Source: Acinetobacter kanungonis (lineage in GTDB: Bacteria > Pseudomonadota > Gammaproteobacteria > Pseudomonadales > Moraxellaceae). Taken from it: a stretch of 64,000 nucleotides of DNA. Location: positions 82,114 through 146,113 of the forward strand of contig NZ_JAACKC010000001.1 in assembly GCF_009939195.1 (NCBI RefSeq), in the 5' to 3' direction. A program made the position numbers and the translations under genes. Under the pieces are notes generated by a model that did no database searches, had not been told where the DNA came from, and worked only from the letters and a program-made list of their open reading frames with translations. Positions 20,011 to 29,564 of the stretch are shown here, piece after piece (position 1 is the first letter of the stretch; every line of letters starts with the position of its first letter).

Positions 20011-20403
20011 TTAAGGATGGAGCACCATGAAATTTGCGGTACTGCGCGCGATCATTTTGTGGTTTTGCCATGCTTCACTCTCTAGGCAAAGTATGGCTTT
20101 GCCTTGTTTGGTAAAACGGCATTTGGTGAGTACCGTGCCGACTTGGCAGGGGCGCAGGAAATCCATGGTCAGGTTAATGGTGGTTGCAGGAGTTTCATGA
20201 TTGGCAAGATACGCAAACAGTCCCATCACATCATCCAGCATGGCGCAGACCATGCCGCCTTCAACGCTGCCGCGGGGATTGGTAAAGCTGTCTAGTGCCA
20301 CATAACTGATTTCCAGTTCAGTCTGGTCGGCATTCCATTGAATATTGTGTCCGCCCAACAGAAGATGGATGGGAGGCAGGTTGACTAAAGTGCTGAGGGT
20401 CAT
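20011..20403 (-). CDS. PaaI-type hotdog thioesterase
   Basis: A 130-residue hotdog-fold protein with the PaaI-like segment GSVEGGMVCAMLDDVMGLFAYLA (about 45-68), which contains the catalytic acidic residue. It likely hydrolyses an aromatic or acyl-CoA thioester and so could rescue CoA from stalled hydroxycinnamoyl-CoA intermediates. The ATG at 20403 gives the usual family length; a TTG at 20451 would add 16 residues. It lies between the DUF3237 gene and the esterase, in line with the operon. Confidence 0.8.
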   Translation of the reverse strand: MTLSTLVNLPPIHLLLGGHNIQWNADQTELEISYVALDSFTNPRGSVEGGMVCAMLDDVMGLFAYLANHETPATTINLTMDFLRPCQVGTVLTKCRFTKQGKAILCLESEAWQNHKMIARSTANFMVLHP

Positions 20404-20457
20404 AAAGAAAGATCCATTTTTCAAACAATGATTAAAAGATGGGTGCGGCAAAGTGGC

Positions 20458-20994
20458 TTATTGCAGCGTATAAGCATCGTAAATCACGGCTTTGCCTAGA
20501 CGCATGGCACTTCCAACGGCAACGGTTTGATTAAGCCACGCATATTTCGGTGCGCTGGTTTCAAATTGCATGGTGATTTTGAAATAGTATGTGTTCGGGT
20601 CGACATCTTTGCCTTGCGCCAGTTGCTTTAAAACCTCGCTGGAACCATGTCGATAGCCCTTGGTTTGTAAATAAATTAATGCACCATCGTCAGTTTCGAG
20701 CAGGTAACGGGTGTCAATAATCGCAAGTCCCTGACTATCCACAATTTGCCAGTCGGCACCATTATTTAAAATACGGCCCTTAAGCTGCTTGCCTTGGAAA
20801 GTGCCTCCTGTAATCGGAATAATTCGGCGTTTTCCACCATCGCTGGTGGTGCCCAGTTCCCAAACAGGTGCATTCAAATCCACACTAAATTGCGCCAGCG
20901 GTTCCAGATGCGGTGCTGGTGGATGGTATTGCGTTTCAGCATAACTCTGGCTGAATAGGCTCAAGCCAAAGCAAAGTCCGAGTATTTTTTTCAT
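20458..20994 (-). CDS. Secreted DUF3237-family protein
   Basis: A 178-residue protein with a cleavable signal peptide (MKKILGLCFGLSLFSQSYA) and a DUF3237 beta-barrel domain, recognisable by GGTFQGKQLKGRILNNGADWQ and RHGSSEVLKQL. The family has no established function but occurs repeatedly beside aromatic-catabolism genes. It may correspond to the unknown-function hcaF of A. baylyi, but I cannot confirm that. The signal sequence places it in the periplasm, next to the porin and the esterase. Confidence 0.78.
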   Translation of the reverse strand: MKKILGLCFGLSLFSQSYAETQYHPPAPHLEPLAQFSVDLNAPVWELGTTSDGGKRRIIPITGGTFQGKQLKGRILNNGADWQIVDSQGLAIIDTRYLLETDDGALIYLQTKGYRHGSSEVLKQLAQGKDVDPNTYYFKITMQFETSAPKYAWLNQTVAVGSAMRLGKAVIYDAYTLQ

Positions 20995-21049
20995 TAGAAT
21001 GTTCTCGCAATAAAAAGAGGTTCTGACAGCAGCAGAACCTCGCTAGGCA

Positions 21050-22303
21050 TTATTTAAATTTCCAGGTGTAGTCGATATTGATGCGGGTTTCGTTGGATGG
21101 TTTGATGTTGGCGGTCGAGAGCATATTGTTGTCATACATCGCGTAGCGGGCGCGCAAGCCGAGATTTTTTAAAGGTCCATTTTGTACGGTATAACCAATG
21201 TCAAAATCGGTTTCATGTTCTTTTAAATTGGTTTCCCCTAAATTCGGTGCATAAATATTATCGCCTGTGGTGTAACGGGTCATGAAACGTAAACCCGGCA
21301 CATAATTTTTAAAATCATATTCATAGCGGAAGCTGTAAACATGCTCTTTGGGATTTAAAAATTCCGCTGGCCAAGTATCAATCAGTAGCCCTGTTTCACC
21401 ACCGGTTAAATAGGGAAATGCGGTATCACCGTTATGATGGAAAGTCGCCAAAATAAATTTGTGGTTCTGATGCTTCAGTTCAAAATAGCCATGAATCAGG
21501 TCGTTATCCACCAAACCTGCTTTGGCTTGCCCATCTTCACGGCTGCGGTAGTAGCGTAGTTGTGAGCTGAAGTTGTTGCTGTCATTAAATTTGTGATTAT
21601 AGGTCATCCCAAACATGGACTGGTTATACAGGTCCTCTACATCCATATAAAAACTGGTCAGCTTGGTGCTAGGAATAAGCTGGTAATTACCGCCGAGATA
21701 ATACAGTTGATCGGTATCGGCACTTTTAAAGCGACCATTGACGCCTGAAATGCGCATATTTTCCCAATTGGTCGAATCGCGTTGATTGACCTGATCGATA
21801 TACGCCGATTGGAAATCCAGATTTGGAATATCTTTCGACTCTAAGGAAATACCCCGATAGGTTTGCGGTAACAGGCGCGCGGGCGATGCGACCAAAACCG
21901 GATTCATGGGGCGCAGCGTACCGACTTTTAACTCGGTTTTACTGATTTTAGATTTGCCTGTGACTCCGATTTGTCCATAACTGTCCGCCGGTTCGTTGGT
22001 GACAGGATCACGCGGTAAGTTGCCTGTGCCGGCATAATCGGCACTGGCATCCAGTTTAAAGCCTGCGGTGGCTAAAATGTCCAGACCAAAACCGATCGTT
22101 CCTTCGTTATAGCCTGAATTGGCTCTGAAAATCAGACCTTGTGTCCAATCTTTCATGGCGGGATATTTGGAGACTTCCTGATAGTCACGATCAAAATAAA
22201 AATTTCGCGTGGTTAAGTCGACCGTACTGTTATCAATAAAGCTGCCCGCAAATACTGAACTGGAAAGCATAAGGGTAGAGTACATCCATAATTTAGACTG
22301 CAT
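21050..22303 (-). CDS. hcaE: OprD-family outer-membrane porin of the hca cluster
   Basis: A 417-residue substrate-selective porin. The signal peptide ends near SSVFA; the mature N-terminus GSFIDNSTVDLTTRNFYFDRDY and the C-terminal NETRINIDYTWKFK (terminal aromatic-containing strand) are typical of OprD/OccK 18-strand barrels. It probably admits hydroxycinnamates. It is a clear paralogue of the vanillate-cluster porin at 34777-36060, which shares the NFYFDRDY and SANETRIN-type motifs. Confidence 0.88.
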   Translation of the reverse strand: MQSKLWMYSTLMLSSSVFAGSFIDNSTVDLTTRNFYFDRDYQEVSKYPAMKDWTQGLIFRANSGYNEGTIGFGLDILATAGFKLDASADYAGTGNLPRDPVTNEPADSYGQIGVTGKSKISKTELKVGTLRPMNPVLVASPARLLPQTYRGISLESKDIPNLDFQSAYIDQVNQRDSTNWENMRISGVNGRFKSADTDQLYYLGGNYQLIPSTKLTSFYMDVEDLYNQSMFGMTYNHKFNDSNNFSSQLRYYRSREDGQAKAGLVDNDLIHGYFELKHQNHKFILATFHHNGDTAFPYLTGGETGLLIDTWPAEFLNPKEHVYSFRYEYDFKNYVPGLRFMTRYTTGDNIYAPNLGETNLKEHETDFDIGYTVQNGPLKNLGLRARYAMYDNNMLSTANIKPSNETRINIDYTWKFK

Positions 22304-22384
22304 TGCATTTCTTCCTGAAATATCATTGTTGTTTTACATGCAGACCTCACACCGAGGTCTGTTCTTCATTTCTTGCTAAAAGAA

Positions 22385-23524
22385 TTATTTTCCGAGCATT
22401 TCCCGCGCCACGATTTCTTTCATAATTTCATTGGTGCCACCGTAAATTTTCTGCACGCGAGCATCGACAAAGAAACGAGAAATTGGATATTCCTGCATGT
22501 AGCCATAGCCGCCAAACAGTTGCAGTAACTGATCAATTACTTCACATTGGGTATCGGTGATGAAGCATTTCAATGCGGCAACATGGCTGACGGTGAGTTC
22601 ATCTCGGCTATATTGCTCGGCACATTGCTCGACAAAGGCTTGTGCCGCTTTGGCTTTAATTTGGGTATTGGCAAGTACAAAGCGCGTGTTCTGCATTTGG
22701 CTTAACGGTTGTCCAAAGGCTTTGCGTTCCTGCACATAATCTTTGGTTAGTTCGATAGCACCCAAAATAGAACCCAGTGCCATCATGGAAATACTTAAAC
22801 GCTCACGTGGCAGTTCCTGCATCAGGTAGGCAAACCCTTTGCCTTCTTCCCCGAGTCGCTGCGCTTTCGGGACTTTGACCTGATCAAAAAATAATTCGGC
22901 AGTGTCTTGAGCATGTAAGCCAATCTTTTTCAGTGATCGGCCTTTTTCAACACCGTCTAAGGTAGCATCGACCAGTAACAGGGAAATACCTTTGGCGCGT
23001 GCTTCGGGATCGGTTTTGGTGACCAGTACAATCAGGTCGGCATGAATGCCGTTAGAAATAAAGGTTTTGGAACCATCCACCAGATAATGGTCATCGTTCA
23101 AAATGGCTTGCGTGCGAATGGCTTGTAAGTCAGAACCTGCGTTGGCTTCGGTCATGGCAATGGCCGTCACCACTTCGCCAGAGACCATTTTCGGCAACCA
23201 ATGTTTTTTCTGTTCTTCACTGCCGATGTTTTGAATATACGGGGAAACCAGTTCATTCTGTCCGCCAATGGCAACCGCTAAAGAGGTAAAACCGGCTTGT
23301 GCGGTTTCTTGTACCAGCATCAGGGAATAGTGTACTGGGGCACCATAGCCGCCATATTCCTCTGGTACATCCACACATAAAAAGCCGTTTTCACCCAGCT
23401 GATTCCATAGTTTTCTAGGGATCAGACCATCTTCTTCCCATTGCTCATAATGTGGCGCGACAAATTCTTTCAGGAAGCGGCGATAGTTATCGCGAAACAG
23501 TTCAAATTCAGTATCTTGCTGCAT
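22385..23524 (-). CDS. hcaD: Acyl-CoA dehydrogenase of hydroxycinnamate catabolism
   Basis: A 379-residue FAD enzyme that in the hca pathway oxidises dihydro-hydroxycinnamoyl-CoA to the unsaturated thioester. Motifs: AIAMTEANAGSDLQAIRT (flavin/substrate loop), DGSKTFISNG, LFGGYGYMQEYPISRFFVDARVQKIYGGTNEIMKEIVAREM with the usual catalytic region. The ATG at 23524 has AAGG 6 bp upstream and gives a standard start; a TTG at 23545 is less likely. It lies between the CoA ligase and the porin in the operon. Confidence 0.9.
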   Translation of the reverse strand: MQQDTEFELFRDNYRRFLKEFVAPHYEQWEEDGLIPRKLWNQLGENGFLCVDVPEEYGGYGAPVHYSLMLVQETAQAGFTSLAVAIGGQNELVSPYIQNIGSEEQKKHWLPKMVSGEVVTAIAMTEANAGSDLQAIRTQAILNDDHYLVDGSKTFISNGIHADLIVLVTKTDPEARAKGISLLLVDATLDGVEKGRSLKKIGLHAQDTAELFFDQVKVPKAQRLGEEGKGFAYLMQELPRERLSISMMALGSILGAIELTKDYVQERKAFGQPLSQMQNTRFVLANTQIKAKAAQAFVEQCAEQYSRDELTVSHVAALKCFITDTQCEVIDQLLQLFGGYGYMQEYPISRFFVDARVQKIYGGTNEIMKEIVAREMLGK

Positions 23525-23599
23525 ACTTAACCTTTTTTTTGGCAAAAGTAGGGGTAAAGCCCAAAATAAATTGAGCTTTTTTACTGTGATTTCAGTGGT

Positions 23600-25477
23600 T
23601 TAGTTGTTTAAGGTCGGAATCCGAATAATCAGAGAATTCTCAGTTTGCTTTTGATATAACTCGGCAATTTTCTCTGCGCGTCGCTTCAGAATATTGCTTT
23701 GATTGAGATTACCTTTATCGGTCACTTCACCTGCATCCAGTTGCGGTGGTTCAGTTTGCAGATACAGCATCGAAACACGATTGGAACTTCCTGTCGCATC
23801 CTTGTTGTAGTGCATCAAGAATTGACGGAACCATTGCTGAACTTTCGGATGTTTCAAGATTTCTGCAGCACTGTGTTCGGATAAAGCAAGTCCTGCATAA
23901 TCGGCACAGGCATCCAGTTTTGGAAATATCAGGAAGCCAATCGCATTCAGGTTGGAACCAGTAATACACACATCCTGAATCAGTAAATTGCCTTGAATCA
24001 GCACTTTATTGCGTAAAGTCCCGACATTGACGAAGGTGCCTGTATTGAGTTTAAAGTCCTCGGCTATGCGTCCGTCGTACATTAGTCCTTGAGCGGGATC
24101 CTGATCATCCACCAAACGCACGGCATCGCCCGTGTGGAAAAAGCCTTCTTCATCAAACACAGAGCTTTGTTGATCTGCATTTAAACGCCAGTAGCCTTTC
24201 ATGACGTGTTTGCCACGGACACAGAATTCCAGTTTGTCGCCATATGGCACCAGCTTGATTTCACAACCCGGTGCAGGGTAGCCAATGAAGCCTGCCATGA
24301 CGCGAGGACCTGTGGTAAACGCACATGAGGGTGCTGTTTCGGTCATGCCGAGTCCGCTCATAATACGAATTTTTTCACCACAATGCTGCTGGGCAATCCG
24401 GTCTAAACGGTTCCAGCCCGCTTCAGACAAGGCGGCTCCTGCAAAAAACAGCACTTTGACTTTTGCAAAGAAACGATCACGCAGTTCGGCATCTTTTTCG
24501 AGGGCGTCGGTCAGTTCTTCCCAACCTTTCGGGACATTCAAATATACCGTTGGTGAAATTTCTTTTAAGTTGCGAATGGTTTCATCAAACTTGCCTGCGA
24601 CAGGTTTGCCATCATCAATGTAAATGGTGCCACCGTTATATAGGGCAATCCCGACATTGTGGCTGCCACCAAAGGTATGATGCCAAGATAACCAATCCAG
24701 CAATACTGGCGGTGTTTCCTCAAACTCAGGGAAGGTTTGAAGCAACATCTGTTGATTTACGGTCAACATTAAATGGGTGGTTGGCACCGCTTTCGGCAGT
24801 TTGGTTGAACCCGAAGTAAATAAAAACTTGGCAATCTGGTGTTCATCTAAACCTTGATAATGCTCCTGCACATTGCTCACAGGCGTATCTAAAAGTTCTT
24901 GAAAGGCAGTACAACTATGATCCCCGATAATGCCTTTATTGGTCACAATTTCAATGTGAGCAGGGGCGCAGGCTTCAACGGCTTTGGCAAAAGCACGACC
25001 ATCATTGGCATAGACCATGCCCGGCGTGAGTACATCAAAAACATGCTTTAACTTGCCGAAATCTTGCGAAACCAGAGAGTAGGCGGGGGAAATGGCAGAG
25101 AAAGGAACCCCTGCCAACATTGCGCCCATCGACAAGGTTAAATGTTCCAGATCATTGCCCGATAAAATCACTAAAGGGTGTTGTTCACTGAGATTGCGAT
25201 TATGCAAGGCTTGGGCAATATGCCAAGCCCGTTGCAGCACTTCAGCATAATTGAGCTTTACCCATTCACCTTGCGTATTCCGTTTTGCTGCAAAAATATG
25301 CTCAGGTTTGGTTTGTGCAAAATGAATTAGGCGGTCAGTCAATTTTTGCGGATAGCTGTGAAGTTGTTCTTTCGGATGCAGATACAAAACCTGATCTTTG
25401 TAGACGTAATCAATATCATGACGCCCAAGTTTTACCAGTCGTTCGCGATCTTGTGATTGAGTGGCATTCATTTGCAT
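23600..25477 (-). CDS. hcaC: Hydroxycinnamate (feruloyl)-CoA ligase
   Basis: A 625-residue AMP-forming acyl-CoA synthetase that activates ferulate, p-coumarate or caffeate to the CoA thioester. The P-loop is FLFTSGSTKLPKAVP, followed by GLGMTETAPSCAF and FHTGDAVRLVD; the length and the domain after GRIAEDFKLNTGTFVNVG match feruloyl-CoA synthetases. A GGAG ribosome site precedes the ATG at 25477. It feeds HcaA. Confidence 0.9.
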   Translation of the reverse strand: MQMNATQSQDRERLVKLGRHDIDYVYKDQVLYLHPKEQLHSYPQKLTDRLIHFAQTKPEHIFAAKRNTQGEWVKLNYAEVLQRAWHIAQALHNRNLSEQHPLVILSGNDLEHLTLSMGAMLAGVPFSAISPAYSLVSQDFGKLKHVFDVLTPGMVYANDGRAFAKAVEACAPAHIEIVTNKGIIGDHSCTAFQELLDTPVSNVQEHYQGLDEHQIAKFLFTSGSTKLPKAVPTTHLMLTVNQQMLLQTFPEFEETPPVLLDWLSWHHTFGGSHNVGIALYNGGTIYIDDGKPVAGKFDETIRNLKEISPTVYLNVPKGWEELTDALEKDAELRDRFFAKVKVLFFAGAALSEAGWNRLDRIAQQHCGEKIRIMSGLGMTETAPSCAFTTGPRVMAGFIGYPAPGCEIKLVPYGDKLEFCVRGKHVMKGYWRLNADQQSSVFDEEGFFHTGDAVRLVDDQDPAQGLMYDGRIAEDFKLNTGTFVNVGTLRNKVLIQGNLLIQDVCITGSNLNAIGFLIFPKLDACADYAGLALSEHSAAEILKHPKVQQWFRQFLMHYNKDATGSSNRVSMLYLQTEPPQLDAGEVTDKGNLNQSNILKRRAEKIAELYQKQTENSLIIRIPTLNN

Positions 25478-25566
25478 TGTTTTTCACTCCATGGAAAGCG
25501 CATCACAGCGCTTTTATATTTTTTGCATCATGCAATTTATATTTTATTTCTACGCCAGTCCAAGCC

Positions 25567-27108
25567 TTAAATTGGATAATGGCGAGGCTGGGTCTGAATG
25601 GTAATCCAACGTAATTCGGTAAATTCTGCAATCGAAGCTTTGCTACCAAAGCGACCATAACCACTGGCTTTGGTGCCGCCAAATGGCATTTGCGCCTCAT
25701 CATGCACCGTGGCACCGTTAATATGGCAAATACCCGAATCAATCTGTTTGGCAACATCCAGCGCTTGCGCAATATTTTGACTAAATACAGCGGCAGATAA
25801 GCCATATTCACTGTCATTGGCAAGAGCAACGCCTTCTTCAAGACTGCCAAAACGTTGCACCGTACACACAGGACCAAAAGATTCTTCGCGATATAATGCC
25901 ATGTCAGGTTGAATATTCAGCACCAAAGTCGGCTGCATGGTGGTTGCTTCAATGTGAATTCCCAAAGGTAAGTCGGCACCTTTGCTTTGCGCATCTTCCA
26001 GTAAATGTTGAATACGCTGTGCAGCATGGGCGCTTTCCAAAACGCCAAGCGCATATTGTTGTGTACTTGGATTACCCGCACGAATCGTACTCGTTTTTTC
26101 AATCAGTTTCTGAATGAATTGATCGGCAATACCCTCCTGCACCAACACACGTTCGGTCGACATACAGATTTGACCTTGGTTAAAGAAGGCACCGAAGGCA
26201 ACGGCATTCACCGCTTCATCCACATCGGCTTCATTCAGCACCACCACAGGGGCTTTACCACCAAGTTCCAACAGCACAGGTTTTAAATACTTTGCTGCGG
26301 TTTCGGCAATAATTTTTCCGACTTTGGTGGAACCAGTAAAATTAATGCGTTTTACGGCAGGATGTGAAATTAAACGTTCGACAACTTGTGGGGCATCTTC
26401 CGCGGCATGGGTAATTACATTGACCACGCCATCGCCCAAGCCTGCTTCATGCAGCACTTGCCCAATTAAGCGCTGCGTTGCAGGGCAGGCTTCAGAGGCT
26501 TTCAGCACCACGGTATTCCCGCAAGCCAGCGGCATGGCTAAAGCACGTGTCGGCAAAATAATCGGGGCATTCCATGGAGCAATACCAACCACGACCCCGC
26601 AAGGGACGCGAATGCCCATCGCCATATTGCCAGGCACATCGGAAGGAATCAGGCTACCATCCATTTGGGTGGTCATGGCTGCTGCTTCACGCAACATATT
26701 GGCCGCCAGATGGACATTGAACCCATACCAAGTTGCAGTCGAACCAGTTTCACGCATGCCAATTTGAATAAATTGCTCAGTTTTCTGATCCATCAAGTCC
26801 GCGGCTTTGAGCAGACGTAAGCGGCGTTCAGTCGGAGATAGCTTCGACCAAACTTGAAATGCCTGAGCCGCAGATTCAATGGCACGATCGACATCTGCTA
26901 GCGTAGCTGCAGCAGCAATGCTGGCAGCTTGACCATCAATTGGGCTGATCCGTTCAAAAGTAGCCTGATTGGATGCCGCAACAGCTTGACCATGGATCAG
27001 TAACGGTGTCAGTTCCAGTTTTTTAATCGCGCTGGTGGCACTGCCAAATGTAGATTCATTGCTCTGATCTACAGATTTATCATGTCTAAGTGACTGTACA
27101 TTGTGCAT
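25567..27108 (-). CDS. hcaB: Hydroxybenzaldehyde (vanillin) dehydrogenase
   Basis: NAD-dependent aldehyde dehydrogenase of 513 residues. Visible: FTGSTKVGKIIAE (coenzyme site), LELGGKAPVVV (catalytic Glu) and FFNQGQICMSTERVLV (catalytic Cys). In this pathway it oxidises vanillin, 4-hydroxybenzaldehyde or protocatechualdehyde from HcaA to the acid. The N-terminal ~30 residues are a poorly conserved extension. AAGGA lies 8 bp before the ATG. It directly follows hcaA. Confidence 0.91.
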   Translation of the reverse strand: MHNVQSLRHDKSVDQSNESTFGSATSAIKKLELTPLLIHGQAVAASNQATFERISPIDGQAASIAAAATLADVDRAIESAAQAFQVWSKLSPTERRLRLLKAADLMDQKTEQFIQIGMRETGSTATWYGFNVHLAANMLREAAAMTTQMDGSLIPSDVPGNMAMGIRVPCGVVVGIAPWNAPIILPTRALAMPLACGNTVVLKASEACPATQRLIGQVLHEAGLGDGVVNVITHAAEDAPQVVERLISHPAVKRINFTGSTKVGKIIAETAAKYLKPVLLELGGKAPVVVLNEADVDEAVNAVAFGAFFNQGQICMSTERVLVQEGIADQFIQKLIEKTSTIRAGNPSTQQYALGVLESAHAAQRIQHLLEDAQSKGADLPLGIHIEATTMQPTLVLNIQPDMALYREESFGPVCTVQRFGSLEEGVALANDSEYGLSAAVFSQNIAQALDVAKQIDSGICHINGATVHDEAQMPFGGTKASGYGRFGSKASIAEFTELRWITIQTQPRHYPI

Positions 27109-27146
27109 GGGTTGTATCCTTACATAACCATTTTAAAAAGAGAAAG

Positions 27147-27980
27147 TTAACCAGTACGCTTGTAGCTTTGTAAACCAGGTTTAATTGATTTCTCATCTAA
27201 AAATTGTTTTAGACCTTCTTGGCGCCCACCTTCAGTATCACGATGGATACATTGATCTAGCTTGGCATATAAATAGTCTTCATTTTGATCCCAAGTCAGT
27301 TCGCGGCAACGTTTGAACCCATTTTTCGCAGTACGTAGCACCACAGGGTTTTTCTCAAGCAGGATGTTTGCCAGTTCAGTCACTTCAGCTTTCAATTCTG
27401 CTAAAGGTACACTTTTGTTGACCAAGCCCATGTTTTCGGCTTCCTTACCACCAAAAGTTTTACCGGTCATGATGTAATACAGCGACGTGCGATGACCAAC
27501 GGTATCTGCCATGGCTTTGCTGACCAAGTTGCCCGGCGGAATGCCCCAGTTAATTTCCGATAAGCCAAAGGTTGCTTCATCTGCGGCAATCGCAAGATCA
27601 CATGCCACTAAAGGTGAGAAGCCGCCACCAAAACACCAGCCGTTGACCATGGCAATGGTGGGTTTGGAATACATGCGTAGCAATTGCCACTGCCAACGGC
27701 ATGAATCACGACGAATACGTTCTTGGAAAATTTCAGGTTGAGTATCCACTTCACGGAAATACTCTTTTAAATCCATGCCCGCAGTCCATGAATCGCCAGC
27801 ACCTGTCAGCACCACTACGCGCGCATCTTGATCCAGTTCGATGGTTTCCAGTACATCAATCATTTCACGATTCAATGTCGGGCTCATGGCATTTTTCTTT
27901 TCTGGGCGGTTGAATGTTACCCATGCAATTCCATTTTCAACTTTAACATCAACAGTTTCCCAGCGTTTTTCATATGTCAT
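27147..27980 (-). CDS. hcaA: Hydroxycinnamoyl-CoA hydratase/lyase
   Basis: Crotonase-fold enzyme, 277 residues, that hydrates feruloyl-CoA (or p-coumaroyl/caffeoyl-CoA) and cleaves it to the aldehyde and acetyl-CoA. The motif FGLSEINWGIPPGNLVSKAM holds the catalytic Glu of this subfamily, and WTAGMDLKEYFRE with WCFGGGFSPLVACD forms the CoA oxyanion site. ATG at 27980 with AAGGAG 8 bp upstream; an upstream in-frame codon at 28049 is not needed. First gene of the leftward hca series, facing hcaK. Confidence 0.93.
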   Translation of the reverse strand: MTYEKRWETVDVKVENGIAWVTFNRPEKKNAMSPTLNREMIDVLETIELDQDARVVVLTGAGDSWTAGMDLKEYFREVDTQPEIFQERIRRDSCRWQWQLLRMYSKPTIAMVNGWCFGGGFSPLVACDLAIAADEATFGLSEINWGIPPGNLVSKAMADTVGHRTSLYYIMTGKTFGGKEAENMGLVNKSVPLAELKAEVTELANILLEKNPVVLRTAKNGFKRCRELTWDQNEDYLYAKLDQCIHRDTEGGRQEGLKQFLDEKSIKPGLQSYKRTG

Positions 27981-28028
27981 GTGCTTACTCCTTGAATGAC
28001 AGTTTGTTTGTTCTGTATTCAACATAAT

Positions 28029-28043
28029 ATCAGTTAAACTTAC
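28029..28043. promoter_or_regulatory. Possible HcaR half-palindrome upstream of hcaA
   Basis: ATCAGT-TAA-ACTTAC shares the left half and spacing of the perfect palindrome at 28150-28164 but has two mismatches on the right. It lies 49-63 bp upstream of the hcaA start, within a plausible hcaA promoter (TTGAAT ... TATGTT on the minus strand). Confidence 0.35.
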
Positions 28044-28149
28044 ATTCAAGTGTTTTTTGAAAAATTTCTAATAAATTTTATAAAGCAATGAAAAATATAT
28101 AAATTAAATATTTTTTAAAATTATATTAAAAATTACTACTGATTTTTTA

Positions 28150-28164
28150 ATCAGTCTAACTGAT
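28150..28164. promoter_or_regulatory. Candidate HcaR (MarR) operator
   Basis: Perfect palindrome ATCAGT-CTA-ACTGAT in the divergent hcaA/hcaK intergenic region, about 75 bp before hcaK. MarR repressors bind palindromes of this size, and HcaR is encoded just downstream of hcaK. Known: HcaR of A. baylyi represses hca genes and responds to hydroxycinnamoyl-CoA. The site itself is inference. Confidence 0.5.
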
Positions 28165-28239
28165 ATTTTATTGGGTGTTCAGTGAACAGCACAAAACAAC
28201 AAAATCGAATGGAAATAACTGTGAAAAAAGGATTGAACT

Positions 28240-29472
28240 ATGGAAAAAGTGTTACATCCGTCAGGAAAGGCGAAAATCACTTTATTGCTGTGTTTTGCCA
28301 TCGCCATCTTTGAGGGTTTCGATCTTCAATCCATGGGGGTTGCAGCACCACGCATGCGCGCAGAATTTATGTTGGATAATGCACAAATGGCCTTGGCGTT
28401 TAGTACGGCAATTTTAGGTACCTTGCCAGGGGCCATTTTTGGAGGAAGACTGGCAGATATTGTGGGTCGTAAAAAGGTTCTTATTTTTAGTATCTTATTG
28501 TTCGGTGTGATGTCGCTCATGACGGCCTACGCTGGAAACTATGACTTGCTGCTGTTCATTCGTTTCCTGACCGGTCTGGGAATGGGTGGTGCCTTACCCA
28601 TGATGATTACTTTGGCATCGGAAGCAGTTTCCTCAGACCGTAAAGGTACTGCGGTGAGTGTGATGTATAGCGGTATTCCATTTGGAGGGTTATTAACTTC
28701 GGTGGTGGCCATGATGTTGGCAGGTGATGCAGAGTGGCGTCATATTTTTTATGTCGGCGGTATTGCACCGATTTTATTAATTCCGTTGTTGTTAAAATTC
28801 TTGCCTGAATCTTCGGATTATTTGCAAGGGAAAACCCAAGGTCAGCAGACTACACCTTTTATGGAGGTACTGTTTGCCAAAGACCGTCGTATGTCGACCA
28901 TTCAGATTTGGATCAGCTTTTTCTGTACCCTCGTGGTGCTGTATTTCTTGTTGAACTGGTTGCCACTGTTGATGGGGGCTCAAGGGCTTTCCAAACTAGA
29001 GGCGAACTATATTCAAATGGGTTACAACGTGGGCGGCATGTTTGGTTCAATCTTGATGGGCATGATGCTCGATAAAATGCGCATGAGTTTCGTGATCAAA
29101 TTTATCTATTTGGGTATTTTGGTTTCACTGTGCTGTTTATCCTTTTCCCCGACGGTGGCATTGCTGGCGTTATCTGCAGTGGGTTGTGGCTTGTTTATTG
29201 TCGGAGGACAGTCGGCATTGTATGGTCTGGCAGCCATGTACTATCCAACCGAAATGCGTGGCACAGGTGTAGGTGCAGCGGTGGCGATTGGGCGTATCGG
29301 TTCATTTGCAGGTCCACTTTTGGCAGGCTTTTTACTGTCGATTGGTAAAAGTGCCACGATTGTGATTGGCTCAAGTATTCCTGTAATTTTGATTGCGGCA
29401 ATTTCTGCCTTACTGCTTGTCAGAAAACCTAAACAGCCTGTACAGTTAATGCAAAGTTCAACAGCACCTTAA
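28240..29472 (+). CDS. hcaK: Hydroxycinnamate transporter, MFS aromatic acid:H+ symporter
   Basis: A 410-residue major-facilitator protein with 12 predicted membrane segments. The AAHS-family signature is at the start (FEGFDLQSMGVAAPRMRAEF), with GRLADIVGRKKVLI between TM2 and TM3. Divergent from hcaA and followed by hcaR, as in A. baylyi; it most likely imports hydroxycinnamates. An AAGGA ribosome site precedes the ATG. Confidence 0.9.
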   Translation: MEKVLHPSGKAKITLLLCFAIAIFEGFDLQSMGVAAPRMRAEFMLDNAQMALAFSTAILGTLPGAIFGGRLADIVGRKKVLIFSILLFGVMSLMTAYAGNYDLLLFIRFLTGLGMGGALPMMITLASEAVSSDRKGTAVSVMYSGIPFGGLLTSVVAMMLAGDAEWRHIFYVGGIAPILLIPLLLKFLPESSDYLQGKTQGQQTTPFMEVLFAKDRRMSTIQIWISFFCTLVVLYFLLNWLPLLMGAQGLSKLEANYIQMGYNVGGMFGSILMGMMLDKMRMSFVIKFIYLGILVSLCCLSFSPTVALLALSAVGCGLFIVGGQSALYGLAAMYYPTEMRGTGVGAAVAIGRIGSFAGPLLAGFLLSIGKSATIVIGSSIPVILIAAISALLLVRKPKQPVQLMQSSTAP

Positions 29473-29484
29473 ACGGTCTAGACC

Positions 29485-29528
29485 GAAAGAAGTATGAGAT
29501 TGTACGCTCATGCTTCTTTCATTTTTTT
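29485..29528 (+). terminator. Terminator of hcaK
   Basis: Fourteen-base arms GAAAGAAGTATGAG / CTCATGCTTCTTTC (one G-U pair) with a short loop, followed by ATTTTTTT. It separates hcaK from hcaR, so hcaR probably has its own promoter. Confidence 0.8.
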
Positions 29529-29564
29529 GATTTTGATAATGAAAGATGAGTGCATATAAGTTCA

